A stretch of 27,267 nucleotides of DNA from JAJFFW01 sp038531315. GTDB lineage: Bacteria > Pseudomonadota > Alphaproteobacteria > Caulobacterales > Parvularculaceae. The notes beneath the pieces were generated by a model. That model saw nothing but the letters and a program-made list of their open reading frames with translations. It ran no database searches and had not been told where the DNA came from. The stretch's first letter is position 1. Every line of letters begins with the position of its first letter. Made by a program: the position numbers and the translations under genes. Positions 15,425 through 23,923 of the stretch are shown here, in pieces. The stretch is taken from NCBI GenBank assembly GCA_038531315.1, contig JBCBBT010000046.1:1-27267 (forward strand), written 5' to 3'.

Positions 15425-17515
15425 GTGACCGATCGGAAACCGGATACGACGCAAGGCTCGCAGCGCGGCGGACTTTCTCCCGCCGACATCGTATGGTCAC
15501 CCGTTGGTGACGCGGACCGGGCGGGCGAGATAAGTTCTGATTGTGGGGGATCAGAAGAAGGGGACGTCGCCGCTGGCGCGTCCCCTTCCTCATTTGCGGC
15601 GCCGCATTCGCGCCAGTTTGACGACATTTATTTCTCCGGCGACGGCCCGGCTGAAGCGCACCACGTTTTTGTACGCGGCAACAATCTAAAAGAACATTTC
15701 GTTTCTGTACAGACGTTTACCATTGGCGAGCTTGGCTTTGGCACAGGGCTGAATTTTCTGGCGGCGCTCGACCTCTGGCGGCGCACGATGAAACCGCCGG
15801 GCGCACAGTTAAATTTCTTCTCCGTCGAAAAGTTCCCGCTCAGTCAGGCGGACATCGAAAAGGCGCACAGAGCGTGGCCGGACTTCGCCGCTGACGCAGC
15901 CGCCCTGCGGGCCGCGCTGCCGCCCGCTGTCCCCGGGTTTCATCATCGCCGCATATGCGACGGGGTCTTCCTGACGCTTTTTCTCGGCGACGCGCTTGAT
16001 GGTCTGAAGGCGTTCGACGGCGTTGTTGACGCATGGTTTCTGGACGGATTTTCACCGGCGAAGAACCCTGCAATGTGGACGGACGATATTTTTCACGCTG
16101 TCGCCGCCAAGTCGGGCGACGACGCGAGCGCTGCGACCTTCACCGTCGCCGGCGCCGTGCGACGGGGTTTGCAAGGGGCGGGCTTTGACATTGCGCGCGC
16201 GCCGGGCTTCGGGCGGAAACGCGAAATGTTGACCGCGCGGCTCAAGAGCTCCGCCGCCCCTGCTGTCTCCGCCGAACGCCCGGCCTGGTTCGCTCGGCCC
16301 GCAACGCGCAGCGCCCGGTCAATCCCAGAAACACCGCCGGATCACGTCGCGGTCGTTGGCGCAGGCATCGCGGGCGCCAGTCTCGCCAGTGCGTTGACGG
16401 CGCGCGGGCTGGCGCCGGTTGTTTTTGATCCGGCCGGGCCGGCGGCCGGCGCATCGGGCAACAGAGCCGGTCTCATCATGCCGCGCATCGATCTCGGCGA
16501 TACGCCCGCGGCGAAATTCTTTCTGCAGAGTTATATTCATGCCGCAACGATCGCCGCCCGACTTCCCGCCGGCGTCTTCAATCCATGCGGCGTCTTGCTG
16601 AAAGCCCAGACGCCGGAAGATAGGGTGCGGTTTCAGAAAATCGCAGCCGGCGGGCTGGCGCCCAAAGACTGGCTTCACTGTCGAGACGACGGTCTCTTCT
16701 TTCCACAAGCCGGCATCATCGATCCGAAGCGATATGTCGACGCCTTGCTCGGCGACGCGCCTGTTATCCGCGAAAGGGTGATCTCAGTCACCTGCGGCGA
16801 CAGCGCGAACACTCTTGACGTTAAAACCGATAAAGGTCGGTATCAGGATTATAGGGCGATCATTTTCGCCAACAGCGTCGAAGCCAGTCGCAGCGTCGGC
16901 GGCGACGCGTTGGGATTATCAGGCGTCGCGGGCCAGATCGATATCTTCCCCGACGCCTCGCCACCCGACCATGGCCTCGCCTTCGGCCCCTATGCGGGGC
17001 CGGCCCCCGCCGGCGGCCTGGTCATTGGCGCGACTTACGAGAAACTCGCTTCCGGCGCAGCGGCGATCGTCACGGCGGCGGCGACAGCATCCAACATCAA
17101 AGCGGTGAGCGAGGGCGCGCCCGACGTTGCCGATAGGCTCGAGACGTCAAAAGCAGTGTCGCGGGCCAGTGTGCGCTGCCAAACGCCGGACCGGCTGCCG
17201 ATCGTCGGCCCGATGCCGGACTGGGCTTTCTTTGCGGAAAACTATGCCGGGCTCACACAGGGACGGCGCGCACAGGGACGAGGCGCACAGGGACGAGGCG
17301 CAAAGGAGCGAGGCGGCGCGTACCCGCCCGCCCGCTATCAACCCGGCGTCTTCGTCCTCGCGGGGCTGGGATCGCGGGGCCTTGTCACGGCGCCGCTGTG
17401 CGCTGAAGTGATCGCGAGCCTGGCGACGGGCGCGGCCTTGCCGGTCGCCGCCGATGTCGCCGACGCATTGCACCCCGCCCGGTTTTGCATCCGCGCCCTG
17501 AAACGCGGCCGCTAG
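15425..17515 (+). CDS. mnmC: Bifunctional tRNA mnm5s2U biosynthesis protein MnmC
   Basis: The 696-residue fusion enzyme completes the mnm5(s2)U modification at wobble position 34 of some tRNAs. The N-terminal MnmD-type methyltransferase carries GELGFGTGLNF (101-111) and DAWFLDGFSPAKNP. The C-terminal FAD-dependent oxidase starts near residue 308 with VAVVGAGIAGASLASAL and removes the carboxymethyl arm. The family usually has a short linker between the ADI-W start motif and SRQFDD. Here about 30 extra residues (29-61) are inserted, encoded by a two-hairpin DNA element. Near the C-terminus, residues 611-631 are a Gln-Gly-Arg repeat from a 15-bp tandem array. Both insertions are in frame, so the enzyme is probably intact. 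The start is GTG 15425, without a strong ribosome site. Confidence 0.92.
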   Translation: MTDRKPDTTQGSQRGGLSPADIVWSPVGDADRAGEISSDCGGSEEGDVAAGASPSSFAAPHSRQFDDIYFSGDGPAEAHHVFVRGNNLKEHFVSVQTFTIGELGFGTGLNFLAALDLWRRTMKPPGAQLNFFSVEKFPLSQADIEKAHRAWPDFAADAAALRAALPPAVPGFHHRRICDGVFLTLFLGDALDGLKAFDGVVDAWFLDGFSPAKNPAMWTDDIFHAVAAKSGDDASAATFTVAGAVRRGLQGAGFDIARAPGFGRKREMLTARLKSSAAPAVSAERPAWFARPATRSARSIPETPPDHVAVVGAGIAGASLASALTARGLAPVVFDPAGPAAGASGNRAGLIMPRIDLGDTPAAKFFLQSYIHAATIAARLPAGVFNPCGVLLKAQTPEDRVRFQKIAAGGLAPKDWLHCRDDGLFFPQAGIIDPKRYVDALLGDAPVIRERVISVTCGDSANTLDVKTDKGRYQDYRAIIFANSVEASRSVGGDALGLSGVAGQIDIFPDASPPDHGLAFGPYAGPAPAGGLVIGATYEKLASGAAAIVTAAATASNIKAVSEGAPDVADRLETSKAVSRASVRCQTPDRLPIVGPMPDWAFFAENYAGLTQGRRAQGRGAQGRGAKERGGAYPPARYQPGVFVLAGLGSRGLVTAPLCAEVIASLATGAALPVAADVADALHPARFCIRALKRGR
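15535..15588. repeat. Two-hairpin palindromic element inserted in mnmC
   Basis: Two inverted repeats lie back to back. The first is TTCTGAT (15535-15541) / ATCAGAA (15550-15556) with an 8-nt loop. The second is GAAGGGGACG (15557-15566) / CGTCCCCTTC (15579-15588), enclosing a further CGCC/GGCG stem with a GCT loop and one unpaired T. Together they form a nearly continuous structured block inside the extra segment of MnmC. This resembles in-gene palindromic elements such as those of Rickettsia, but I cannot assign it to a named family. Confidence 0.75.
17257..17316. repeat. Tandem repeat, four 15-bp units inside mnmC
   Basis: ACAGGGACGGCGCGC (17257-17271) is followed by two copies of ACAGGGACGAGGCGC (17272-17286, 17287-17301) and a diverged AAAGGAGCGAGGCGG (17302-17316). 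It encodes (A)QGRG-type repeats in a loop just before the final FAD-domain motif AGLGSRGL. Confidence 0.9.
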
Positions 17516-17617
17516 GGCGTTACCGGACCCGAGACGCAAAGCGCGCTATTCGCGTGCGCGCGCTTGCGACAAGCCGCGCAGCGCGGTAAGCCGCGCCGGA
17601 GATCACAGGAGCAGATC

Positions 17618-19006
17618 ATGCAGGAAACGCCGTTCGGTCCCGTCTTCGACACCGTGCTGGAAGGCATCGGACGTACGCCGATGGTTAAGGTCAACAACAT
17701 CGACACTGGCCCTTGTGATCTTTTCTTGAAACTCGAGGCCCAAAACCCCGGCGGATCAATCAAGGACCGTATCGGCCTTGCGATGATCGAAGAAGCCGAA
17801 CGCCAGGGCAAACTGAAGCCGGGCGGCGCAATCGTCGAGGCGACGGCGGGCAACACCGGTCTCGCACTGGCGCTGGTCGCGGCGCAAAAGGGCTACGACA
17901 TGATCATCGTTGTGCCCGACAAAATGGCGCAGGAAAAGATCTTTCATTTAAAGGCCCTCGGCGCCGACGTTCGGCTTACCCGCTCTGACGTCGCTAAGGG
18001 GCATCCGGACTATTACCAGGATGTCGCCCAGGCGATCGCCGACGAAACGGGCGCTTTTTTTGTTAATCAGTTTGGAAATGAGGCCAATCCAAAAGCCCAC
18101 GAAACCGGAACCGGTCCGGAAATCTGGGGACAGATGAATGAAGACATGGACGCAATCATCGCCGGCGTTGGATCAGCGGGAACGATCACCGGTCTGTCTC
18201 GGTTTTTCAGTCAGCATGCGCCGCATGTAGACGTCATCCTCGCTGATCCGGTCGGTTCCATTTTGACGGACTATGTCAATACCGGCGCTATTCCGAATGA
18301 TGTCGGCTCATGGCTCGTTGAAGGCATCGGCGAGGATTTCATTCCCGATATCGCTGATCTTAGCTTTGTGAAAAAAGCCTACGCCATTTCTGACAAAGAA
18401 AGCTTCGAGGCGGCGCGCGATTTATTGAAGAATGAAGGCATTCTGGGCGGCTCATCCTCAGGGACGATTTTTGCGACAGCGCTGAAATATTGTCGTGCGC
18501 AAACCGCCAAAAAACGCGTCGTCGCTTTTGTCTGTGATCGCGGCGACAAGTACTTGTCAAAAATGTTCAACGATTACTGGATGTATGATCAGGGCTTTTT
18601 GAAACGTGCGCCGAAGGGCGACTTGACGGACCTTGTATCGCGCAAACACTCAGAACGCGCGACCGTCACCGTGAAGGCGGAAGACACCTTGATGTCCGCT
18701 TACGGAAAAATGAAGTTATACGATATTTCGCAACTTCCGGTATTGGCCGAAAATGGCGAAATCGAGGGACTTCTTGATGAAGAAGATCTTTTGTTCGCGG
18801 TTGTTCGCAACCGCGACAAATTTCAAGATCCGGTAAAATCGGCCATGACCTATCGCGTCGAAACCCTGGATGCGGGAAGACCCATGGAGGACCTGTTGCC
18901 GGTATTTGCGAAAGGCCACGTCGCAATCGTGACCCAAGACGGCAAGTTTGAAGGTCTCATTACGCGTACTGATCTTTTAAATTATTTGCGACTGCAGGTC
19001 GCATAA
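17618..19006 (+). CDS. cbs: Cystathionine beta-synthase with C-terminal CBS domains
   Basis: The 462-residue PLP enzyme of fold type II condenses homocysteine and serine to cystathionine. Lys49 in NPGGSIKDR is the PLP lysine, and TAGNTG (76-81) and GGSSSGT bind substrate and phosphate. A paired CBS (Bateman) module fills about 335-462, as in cystathionine beta-synthases and unlike plain cysteine synthases. It may sense S-adenosylmethionine or adenine nucleotides, which is inference. ATG 17618 follows AGGAG by six nt. With the gamma-lyase-like enzyme 3.6 kb downstream it would complete reverse transsulfuration. Codon use is less GC-rich than that of neighbouring genes. O-acetylserine or thiol substrates remain possible. 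Confidence 0.88.
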   Translation: MQETPFGPVFDTVLEGIGRTPMVKVNNIDTGPCDLFLKLEAQNPGGSIKDRIGLAMIEEAERQGKLKPGGAIVEATAGNTGLALALVAAQKGYDMIIVVPDKMAQEKIFHLKALGADVRLTRSDVAKGHPDYYQDVAQAIADETGAFFVNQFGNEANPKAHETGTGPEIWGQMNEDMDAIIAGVGSAGTITGLSRFFSQHAPHVDVILADPVGSILTDYVNTGAIPNDVGSWLVEGIGEDFIPDIADLSFVKKAYAISDKESFEAARDLLKNEGILGGSSSGTIFATALKYCRAQTAKKRVVAFVCDRGDKYLSKMFNDYWMYDQGFLKRAPKGDLTDLVSRKHSERATVTVKAEDTLMSAYGKMKLYDISQLPVLAENGEIEGLLDEEDLLFAVVRNRDKFQDPVKSAMTYRVETLDAGRPMEDLLPVFAKGHVAIVTQDGKFEGLITRTDLLNYLRLQVA

Positions 19007-19016
19007 CGGCGCTGCA

Positions 19017-19040
19017 CGCCAGCCGCGGGTTCGCGTGGCG
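19017..19040. terminator. Hairpin between convergent genes
   Basis: CGCCA/TGGCG and CGCG/CGCG form a 9-bp interrupted stem around GGTT in the 41-bp gap between convergent cbs and the methyltransferase gene. There is no T-run, so it may be a factor-assisted terminator or mRNA-end structure serving both genes. Confidence 0.35.
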
Positions 19041-19047
19041 AGCAACG

Positions 19048-19908
19048 TCAGGCGTGTTTTTCGAAAATCATAATCTGCGTACAGGATAAACTGGCCGGCG
19101 CCCCGACTTTATAAGCGAGCTTATTTGCCTGCAGTATTGCCGGGCGCAAAATCGTTTTCGCCGGGCCTTTCAGCCGCCACTGGAACTCCGTATATTCTGC
19201 GGCATAGCGATCAACGGTCTTAAATCCGCGCCGTTCCATCTCCTCGGAAAGGCGTTCAGCGTCAAACCGCAGCACCCAGAGTTTCTGGCCGTGGTGATCG
19301 TACCAGACGCCCTTCCCAAGCCCGGTATCGTGCAGTCCTTCAAGCGGCTTTCTGACGAGTCCGCGCGCCGCCTGCTCCAACCTGAAATCGAGCGACTTTT
19401 CGTTAGTAATGTGAAGCGCAAGTTTGCCGCCGGGCGCAACAATGCGTGTTAAATGGGACAACGCGGCTTCGGTGTCGGGCACATGGATGACGACGCCCCA
19501 GTTGAATACAAAAGGGTACGCCTCGCTTTCCAATTTGAGGTCCGTCAGGTCCGCTTGCTGGAACTCTATCTTGTCGGCGACGCCGGCTTGCGCGGCACGA
19601 TCGCGAGCGTGTGCGAGCATTCGTTCGGAAAGGTCAATCGCCTTTACGGTGCAGCCATAGCGCGCGGCCCGGATCGCGTGAACGCCAGGACCACACCCCG
19701 CATCGAGCACCATGTCCCCGGGCCCGGCGCCCATTCGCCGCAACATCGCGGGCACCGCCTCATCATAATATTTCTCGGCGATCGGATGATAATAATCATC
19801 GTCCCAGCCTGCGACCGTCTCCTCTAGCTCGAAAACATTGCGAACCTTGTCCTGCGCTTCAGCCGCGTCAGCTGGCGCCGATGGCTGGTGATCACTGATA
19901 TCGCTCAC
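19048..19908 (-). CDS. Class I SAM-dependent methyltransferase
   Basis: The 286-residue protein carries the SAM-binding motif VLDAGCGPGVHAI (67-79), an acidic strand-2 residue in VKAIDLSE and a motif-IV-like stretch FVFNWGVVIHVPD. It therefore has a Rossmann methyltransferase fold of the UbiE/type 11 kind. The methyl acceptor is not readable from sequence. The C-terminal third (from about 175) is a non-catalytic region with many aromatic and basic residues that may help bind substrate or membrane. The start is GTG 19908, with AGGA seven nt upstream. It faces cbs and is divergent from the reductase at 20019. Confidence 0.85.
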   Translation of the reverse strand: MSDISDHQPSAPADAAEAQDKVRNVFELEETVAGWDDDYYHPIAEKYYDEAVPAMLRRMGAGPGDMVLDAGCGPGVHAIRAARYGCTVKAIDLSERMLAHARDRAAQAGVADKIEFQQADLTDLKLESEAYPFVFNWGVVIHVPDTEAALSHLTRIVAPGGKLALHITNEKSLDFRLEQAARGLVRKPLEGLHDTGLGKGVWYDHHGQKLWVLRFDAERLSEEMERRGFKTVDRYAAEYTEFQWRLKGPAKTILRPAILQANKLAYKVGAPASLSCTQIMIFEKHA

Positions 19909-20018
19909 GTGGGATTCCTGACTGGAAAATCTGCTAGACTTCCCCGATGCATATCATGTGCCGCCATGATTGACGACGGAATATCGCTGCGTCAGGCATA
20001 TCGCGACGGAGAAACGCC

Positions 20019-20360
20019 ATGAAGCTTTACGGACTTAAGAACTGCGATACCTGCCGGAAGGCGCTGAAAGCGCTCAAAGAGGCGGGGCGCGAACCCGATT
20101 TTCACGATGTTCGCGTGGACGGCGTTACAAAGGCCTATCTCACAAAATGGGCCAAGGCGGCGGGCTGGGAGAAGCTCCTGAACACCCGATCGACAACCTG
20201 GCGGGGACTGGACGCCAACGCGAAGGATGGCCTCAGTGAAGCAAAGGCCATCGCCCTCATGGAAGAACACCCGGCGTTGATCAAGCGGCCCGTCATTGAA
20301 TGCGACGGCGACATGCATGTGGGCTGGACAGCGCAGGTTCAAAAGGCGCTCGGGGTTTAG
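20019..20360 (+). CDS. ArsC/Spx-like reductase (YffB type)
   Basis: The 113-residue protein has a thioredoxin-like fold of the ArsC/Spx/MgsR group. The redox motif CDTC is at 9-12 in LKNCDTCRKALKAL. Family landmarks NTRSTTWRGL and LIKRPVI are present. Small size and sequence point to the YffB branch, often annotated as arsenate-reductase-like but without proven arsenate activity. A GGAGA ribosome site precedes the ATG. The DUF188 gene follows 66 bp downstream on the same strand. Confidence 0.88.
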   Translation: MKLYGLKNCDTCRKALKALKEAGREPDFHDVRVDGVTKAYLTKWAKAAGWEKLLNTRSTTWRGLDANAKDGLSEAKAIALMEEHPALIKRPVIECDGDMHVGWTAQVQKALGV

Positions 20361-20426
20361 GCGGGCAATGAAACCCCCATCACCCATACGCATGCGAACC
20401 GACAGCACCATTGCTGAGATCGTCTG

Positions 20427-20906
20427 ATGACTGAGCCATTGGTCGAAATTCTGGTCGACGCCGACGCCTGCCCGGTGAAAGAAGAAATCTATAAAGTCGC
20501 GTTCCGTCATGAAACGCCGGCGACGATCATCGCCAACAGCTATATGCGCATTCCGGACCATCCTTTGATCAGAAGGATAATCGTCAGCGACGGCCTCGAC
20601 GCAGCGGACGACGCCATCGCCGCGACAGCGCATGCGAAGTCTATTGTTATCACCGCGGATATTCTGCTCGCGGATCGATGCCTCAAGGCGGGCGCCACGG
20701 TTATCGGCCCCAACGGGAAGCCGTTCACTGCCGATATGATCGGCGGCGCCATCGCCACGCGCGCCATCATGGCTGATTTGCGCGCCGGCGCCGTCGGCGA
20801 CCCCACATCGGGCGGCGTTGGAGGACCGTCTCCGTTTTCGAAAGCGGACCGCTCGCGATTTCTGTCAGCGCTTGATGAAGCGCTTGTTAAACTACAGCGC
20901 CATTAA
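20427..20906 (+). CDS. YaiI/YqxD family protein (DUF188/UPF0178)
   Basis: The 159-residue protein matches the UPF0178 family in length and motifs: ILVDADACPVKEEIYKVA at 8-25, IVSDGLDAADDAIA, ITADILLADRC and NGKPFTADMIGGAIATR. The acidic DADACP start and TADILLA motif suggest a PIN-like nuclease fold, but no activity is established. Its 3' end overlaps the convergent dioxygenase gene by four bp. Confidence 0.9.
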   Translation: MTEPLVEILVDADACPVKEEIYKVAFRHETPATIIANSYMRIPDHPLIRRIIVSDGLDAADDAIAATAHAKSIVITADILLADRCLKAGATVIGPNGKPFTADMIGGAIATRAIMADLRAGAVGDPTSGGVGGPSPFSKADRSRFLSALDEALVKLQRH

Positions 20907-21739
20907 AACCCACGCACCGGTAAAGCGTCGCCGCGCTGCAGCCAGTTTTCCGCCGCATAAGTCGCGGCGCCGTCTGTGACGTGCAGCGTATAGGCGTGAC
21001 GCGGTCGGTTTGAACGGTTCGGGGCCGAGTAGTGCGGTAAGCGACTGTGAAAGACAACGAGCGCACCCGCTTTCACTTCAACGGGGACCGCGCTGTCGAG
21101 CGTCGGCCACGGAGCGGGATCGCACCCAACCAACTCTGTTTTGCTTCCCTTACGGATAAAACGATTTCGCAGTGGGCCTTTGTGACCGCCCGGCTCAACC
21201 CAGAGACAGCCATTGTCCCGGTCAGCGTCGTCAAGGGCGAACCAAAATGTGATAACGCTTTCGGGCTCGGTATAAAAGAAGGCGCCGTCCTGATGCCAGC
21301 CGATCTCCCCGCCGATGCGCGGTTGCTTGAAGATATACATTGACTGCCAGATCAGCGGCGCAGAGCACCCCAACGCCGATGCAATCTTCGCCAACCGCGC
21401 GTCACGTGAAACATTGCAAAATACCGGATCGAGATCGTGCAGCGCATGGGCGATCTTGTTGATCGACAACGATTTGTCCTGACGCAGACGACCGGCGGCG
21501 TCGAAGGCTTCTTCCTCAAAGAAACACGCCACCTTATCTGCCGAGCCAAGCAGATAGTCATTAAACGTTGTATCGTGATCTTTGGTGGAAAAAATTGCCC
21601 GGTGCGCATCTGCGTCGAACGCATCGACGATCTCGGCGGCGCGCTTCTTCAGGGCTTCCATCGCCGGCGTTGACAGAAAAGACGGCACAACAAGGAAACC
21701 GTCTCTATCGAATGTCGAGACGGTTTCTTTATTAATCAT
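20903..21739 (-). CDS. Phytanoyl-CoA dioxygenase (PhyH) family protein
   Basis: The 278-residue Fe(II)/2-oxoglutarate-dependent oxygenase has the facial triad HxD at His149-x-Asp151 (GWHQDGAFF) and distal His236 (LPHYSAPNRS). Arg247 (NRPRHAY) is placed to bind 2-oxoglutarate. Its N-terminal FDRDGFLVVPSFLS is typical of the family. The substrate is unknown; members hydroxylate lipids, osmolytes or secondary metabolites. ATG 21739 is used, although the upstream ribosome site is weak. It lies 25 bp after the lipoprotein gene on the same strand and may share its transcript. Confidence 0.88.
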   Translation of the reverse strand: MINKETVSTFDRDGFLVVPSFLSTPAMEALKKRAAEIVDAFDADAHRAIFSTKDHDTTFNDYLLGSADKVACFFEEEAFDAAGRLRQDKSLSINKIAHALHDLDPVFCNVSRDARLAKIASALGCSAPLIWQSMYIFKQPRIGGEIGWHQDGAFFYTEPESVITFWFALDDADRDNGCLWVEPGGHKGPLRNRFIRKGSKTELVGCDPAPWPTLDSAVPVEVKAGALVVFHSRLPHYSAPNRSNRPRHAYTLHVTDGAATYAAENWLQRGDALPVRGF

Positions 21740-21764
21740 TGTACAAATCTTTTCTGTTTCGCAC

Positions 21765-22430
21765 CTATTCGCTCGGCGGGCGCTCCATGAGATACTTTAA
21801 ACGTTTTGCAAAACTACGACCCATGGACTTGTCCGCTCCGCGACTTGTGAAGGCGCTCGCGAGCGCGTCATCGAGGCCGCCGCCTGTGCCGCCGCCCATG
21901 ACCAGGATATCATAATCTGCAAGCGCTTCGCCGCTGTCGAGGCGCGATACGGCGGCGACGCCGCTCAACTCGCTGTCGCCGCCCGAGATCAACAATTGTC
22001 CGGCGCCTGGAACGATGAAGCTGTTGACCACGACATCAATCTTTATCGGCACATTACCGTTGGGGCCGTCAATGAACTGTTCAGAGACCGCAGCCGCCAC
22101 ATTTTCCTGAATGCTTTCGACAATAACGGGCCGCATCTCTTCACGAATTCGTTGATTATAGGCCTTTAGCGCCCTGACTTCCTCAATACGTTTCTTGGTG
22201 TTGACCGAGCGCACTTCCGGCGGTTCAAGACCGTTCTCTTTTTCATATTGTGCGACTTTGGCGACCCAGTCGACCGTGGCGTCCTCGGGCACCGTCACGG
22301 TGACCTCAGTGACCTTCAGCTGTTGATAAAGGCTTGGCGAGATCGGGTTTGGCGGCAGCGTTTCGCATCCGGCGATGAAAACAACGGCGGCGGCGAACGC
22401 TGCAGAACGGCTGGCGAAGATTTGAAACAT
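21765..22430 (-). CDS. Putative envelope lipoprotein of unknown function
   Basis: The 221-residue protein begins with a signal sequence ending in a lipobox FIAGC (Cys22), so it is predicted to be a lipid-anchored envelope protein. The mature part has a charged helical region (about 55-100), then a strand-rich segment with VPIKIDVVVNSFIVPGAGQLLISGG. A Gly-rich turn (MGGGTGGGLDDALASAF) precedes the basic end. I do not recognise the family. AAGGGG lies six nt upstream of the ATG. Confidence 0.7.
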   Translation of the reverse strand: MFQIFASRSAAFAAAVVFIAGCETLPPNPISPSLYQQLKVTEVTVTVPEDATVDWVAKVAQYEKENGLEPPEVRSVNTKKRIEEVRALKAYNQRIREEMRPVIVESIQENVAAAVSEQFIDGPNGNVPIKIDVVVNSFIVPGAGQLLISGGDSELSGVAAVSRLDSGEALADYDILVMGGGTGGGLDDALASAFTSRGADKSMGRSFAKRLKYLMERPPSE

Positions 22431-22453
22431 AAAGAGCCCCTTTATTTTTTCGT

Positions 22454-22484
22454 ACTATAGCGAATGTCGGCTGCGGCGTGTCCA
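22454..22484 (-). promoter_or_regulatory. Possible promoter for the lipoprotein gene
   Basis: On the minus strand TGGACA (22484-22479) and TATAGT (22459-22454) resemble -35 and -10 boxes. The spacer is 19 bp, longer than ideal. The -10 box is 23 bp before the ATG. Confidence 0.3.
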
Positions 22485-22642
22485 GCCATAAGCGGCCAGA
22501 CCACGAACTTTACGTAAGTATGTGGTTTGCTGACAACGACCTGTAAACAAGGCCCGGAAAAAGACCGCGCAGGCGAGCCTAGCGGGCGGCGCGCGGATCG
22601 TTTAGGGATCGCAAGAGAAGCGAATTCCAGACCGGAGCACCC

Positions 22643-23809
22643 ATGGACCCGAAGAAAAACCGCCCCGCTTTTGCAACGCGCGTCATTCATGCGGGTCAGG
22701 CGCCTGACCCGCTGACGGGCGCCGTCATGCAACCGATCTATCAGACCTCGACCTATGCGCAGGAAAGCCCGGGACAACACAAAGGGTTCGTTTATGCGCG
22801 CGGCGCCAATCCGACGCGTCACGCCTATGAGCGCTGCATCGCTGATCTCGAAAACGGAAGCCGCGCTTTTGCGTTTGCGTCCGGCATGGCTGCGATCGGC
22901 ACAATGCTGGAGCTTTTTCCCGCCGGCGCCAACGTAATCGCTATGGACGATGTTTACGGCGGTACATTTCGATTGTTTGAAAAAGTGCGCCGCGATAGCG
23001 CCGCAATGACTTTTACTTATGCCGACCTTCGCGACCCGCAAGCCTTTGAAGATGCGCTCACCGACGACACCAGACTTGTGTGGCTTGAAACCCCGACCAA
23101 TCCGTCTTTGAAGATTGTCGATATCGAAAGGATCGCGACAATCGCCAAAAAGAAAGGCGTCATGGTCGGCGTCGATAATACGTTCGCGTCGCCCTATTGC
23201 CAGCGGCCGCTCGACTTTGGCGCCGATATCGTCATGCATTCGGCGACGAAATATCTGAACGGACATTCCGACGTTATTGGCGGCATTCTCGTAGTGAACA
23301 ACGAAGAACTTGGCGACAGTCTTGCATTTTTGCAAAACTCCGTTGGCGGAATACAGGGCCCGTTTGATTCCTTCCTTGCGCTGCGCGGCTTGAAAACACT
23401 CGATTTGCGCATGGCGCGCGCAAGCGACAATGCGATGCGGCTCGCTGAATTTCTTGAGAGCCATCAGGCCATTGACCGGGTTGTTTACCCTGGCCTCGCC
23501 TCGCATCCCGAACATGCTGTCGCCCGCCGCCAGATGGAAGCGTTTGGCGGCATGGTGACCATCTTTGTCAGAGGCGGGCTCGACGCGGCGCGAACCATGT
23601 TGGAGCGGGTCGAAATCTTTACGCTCGCGGAGTCGCTCGGCGGCGTTGAAAGCCTCATCGAACATCCCGGAATCATGACGCACGCATCGATCCCGCCGGA
23701 GCGGCGCGCTGAGCTGGGCGTTGACGACTCGCTTGTGAGATTGTCCGTGGGCGTTGAAGCTTTTGACGATTTGAAGAGCGACCTCGATCAAGCCTTGCGC
23801 GGCCTTTGA
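22643..23809 (+). CDS. Cystathionine gamma-lyase or gamma-synthase (transsulfuration PLP enzyme)
   Basis: The 388-residue PLP enzyme of the Cys/Met metabolism family has its PLP-binding Lys203 in MHSATKYLNGHSDVIGG. Other family motifs are YARGANPTR, FASGMAAI, ETPTNP, DNTFASP and SLGGVESLIEHPGIMTHASIP. The length is normal. Sequence alone does not separate gamma-lyase (cysteine from cystathionine) from gamma-synthase (methionine route). The nearby cystathionine beta-synthase favours the lyase role, which is inference. GGAG lies five nt before the ATG. Its upstream region is shared with the divergent lipoprotein gene. Confidence 0.9.
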   Translation: MDPKKNRPAFATRVIHAGQAPDPLTGAVMQPIYQTSTYAQESPGQHKGFVYARGANPTRHAYERCIADLENGSRAFAFASGMAAIGTMLELFPAGANVIAMDDVYGGTFRLFEKVRRDSAAMTFTYADLRDPQAFEDALTDDTRLVWLETPTNPSLKIVDIERIATIAKKKGVMVGVDNTFASPYCQRPLDFGADIVMHSATKYLNGHSDVIGGILVVNNEELGDSLAFLQNSVGGIQGPFDSFLALRGLKTLDLRMARASDNAMRLAEFLESHQAIDRVVYPGLASHPEHAVARRQMEAFGGMVTIFVRGGLDAARTMLERVEIFTLAESLGGVESLIEHPGIMTHASIPPERRAELGVDDSLVRLSVGVEAFDDLKSDLDQALRGL

Positions 23810-23923
23810 CAGCGACAGCGTGCGGCGCGCTAGCGGGACCGCGATAACGACGCGGGCAATGGCGGTCGACAGCGGTCGATTAGTCGGTATGCTCGCGCCC
23901 AGACATGATCCGGAGCCTGCCCC

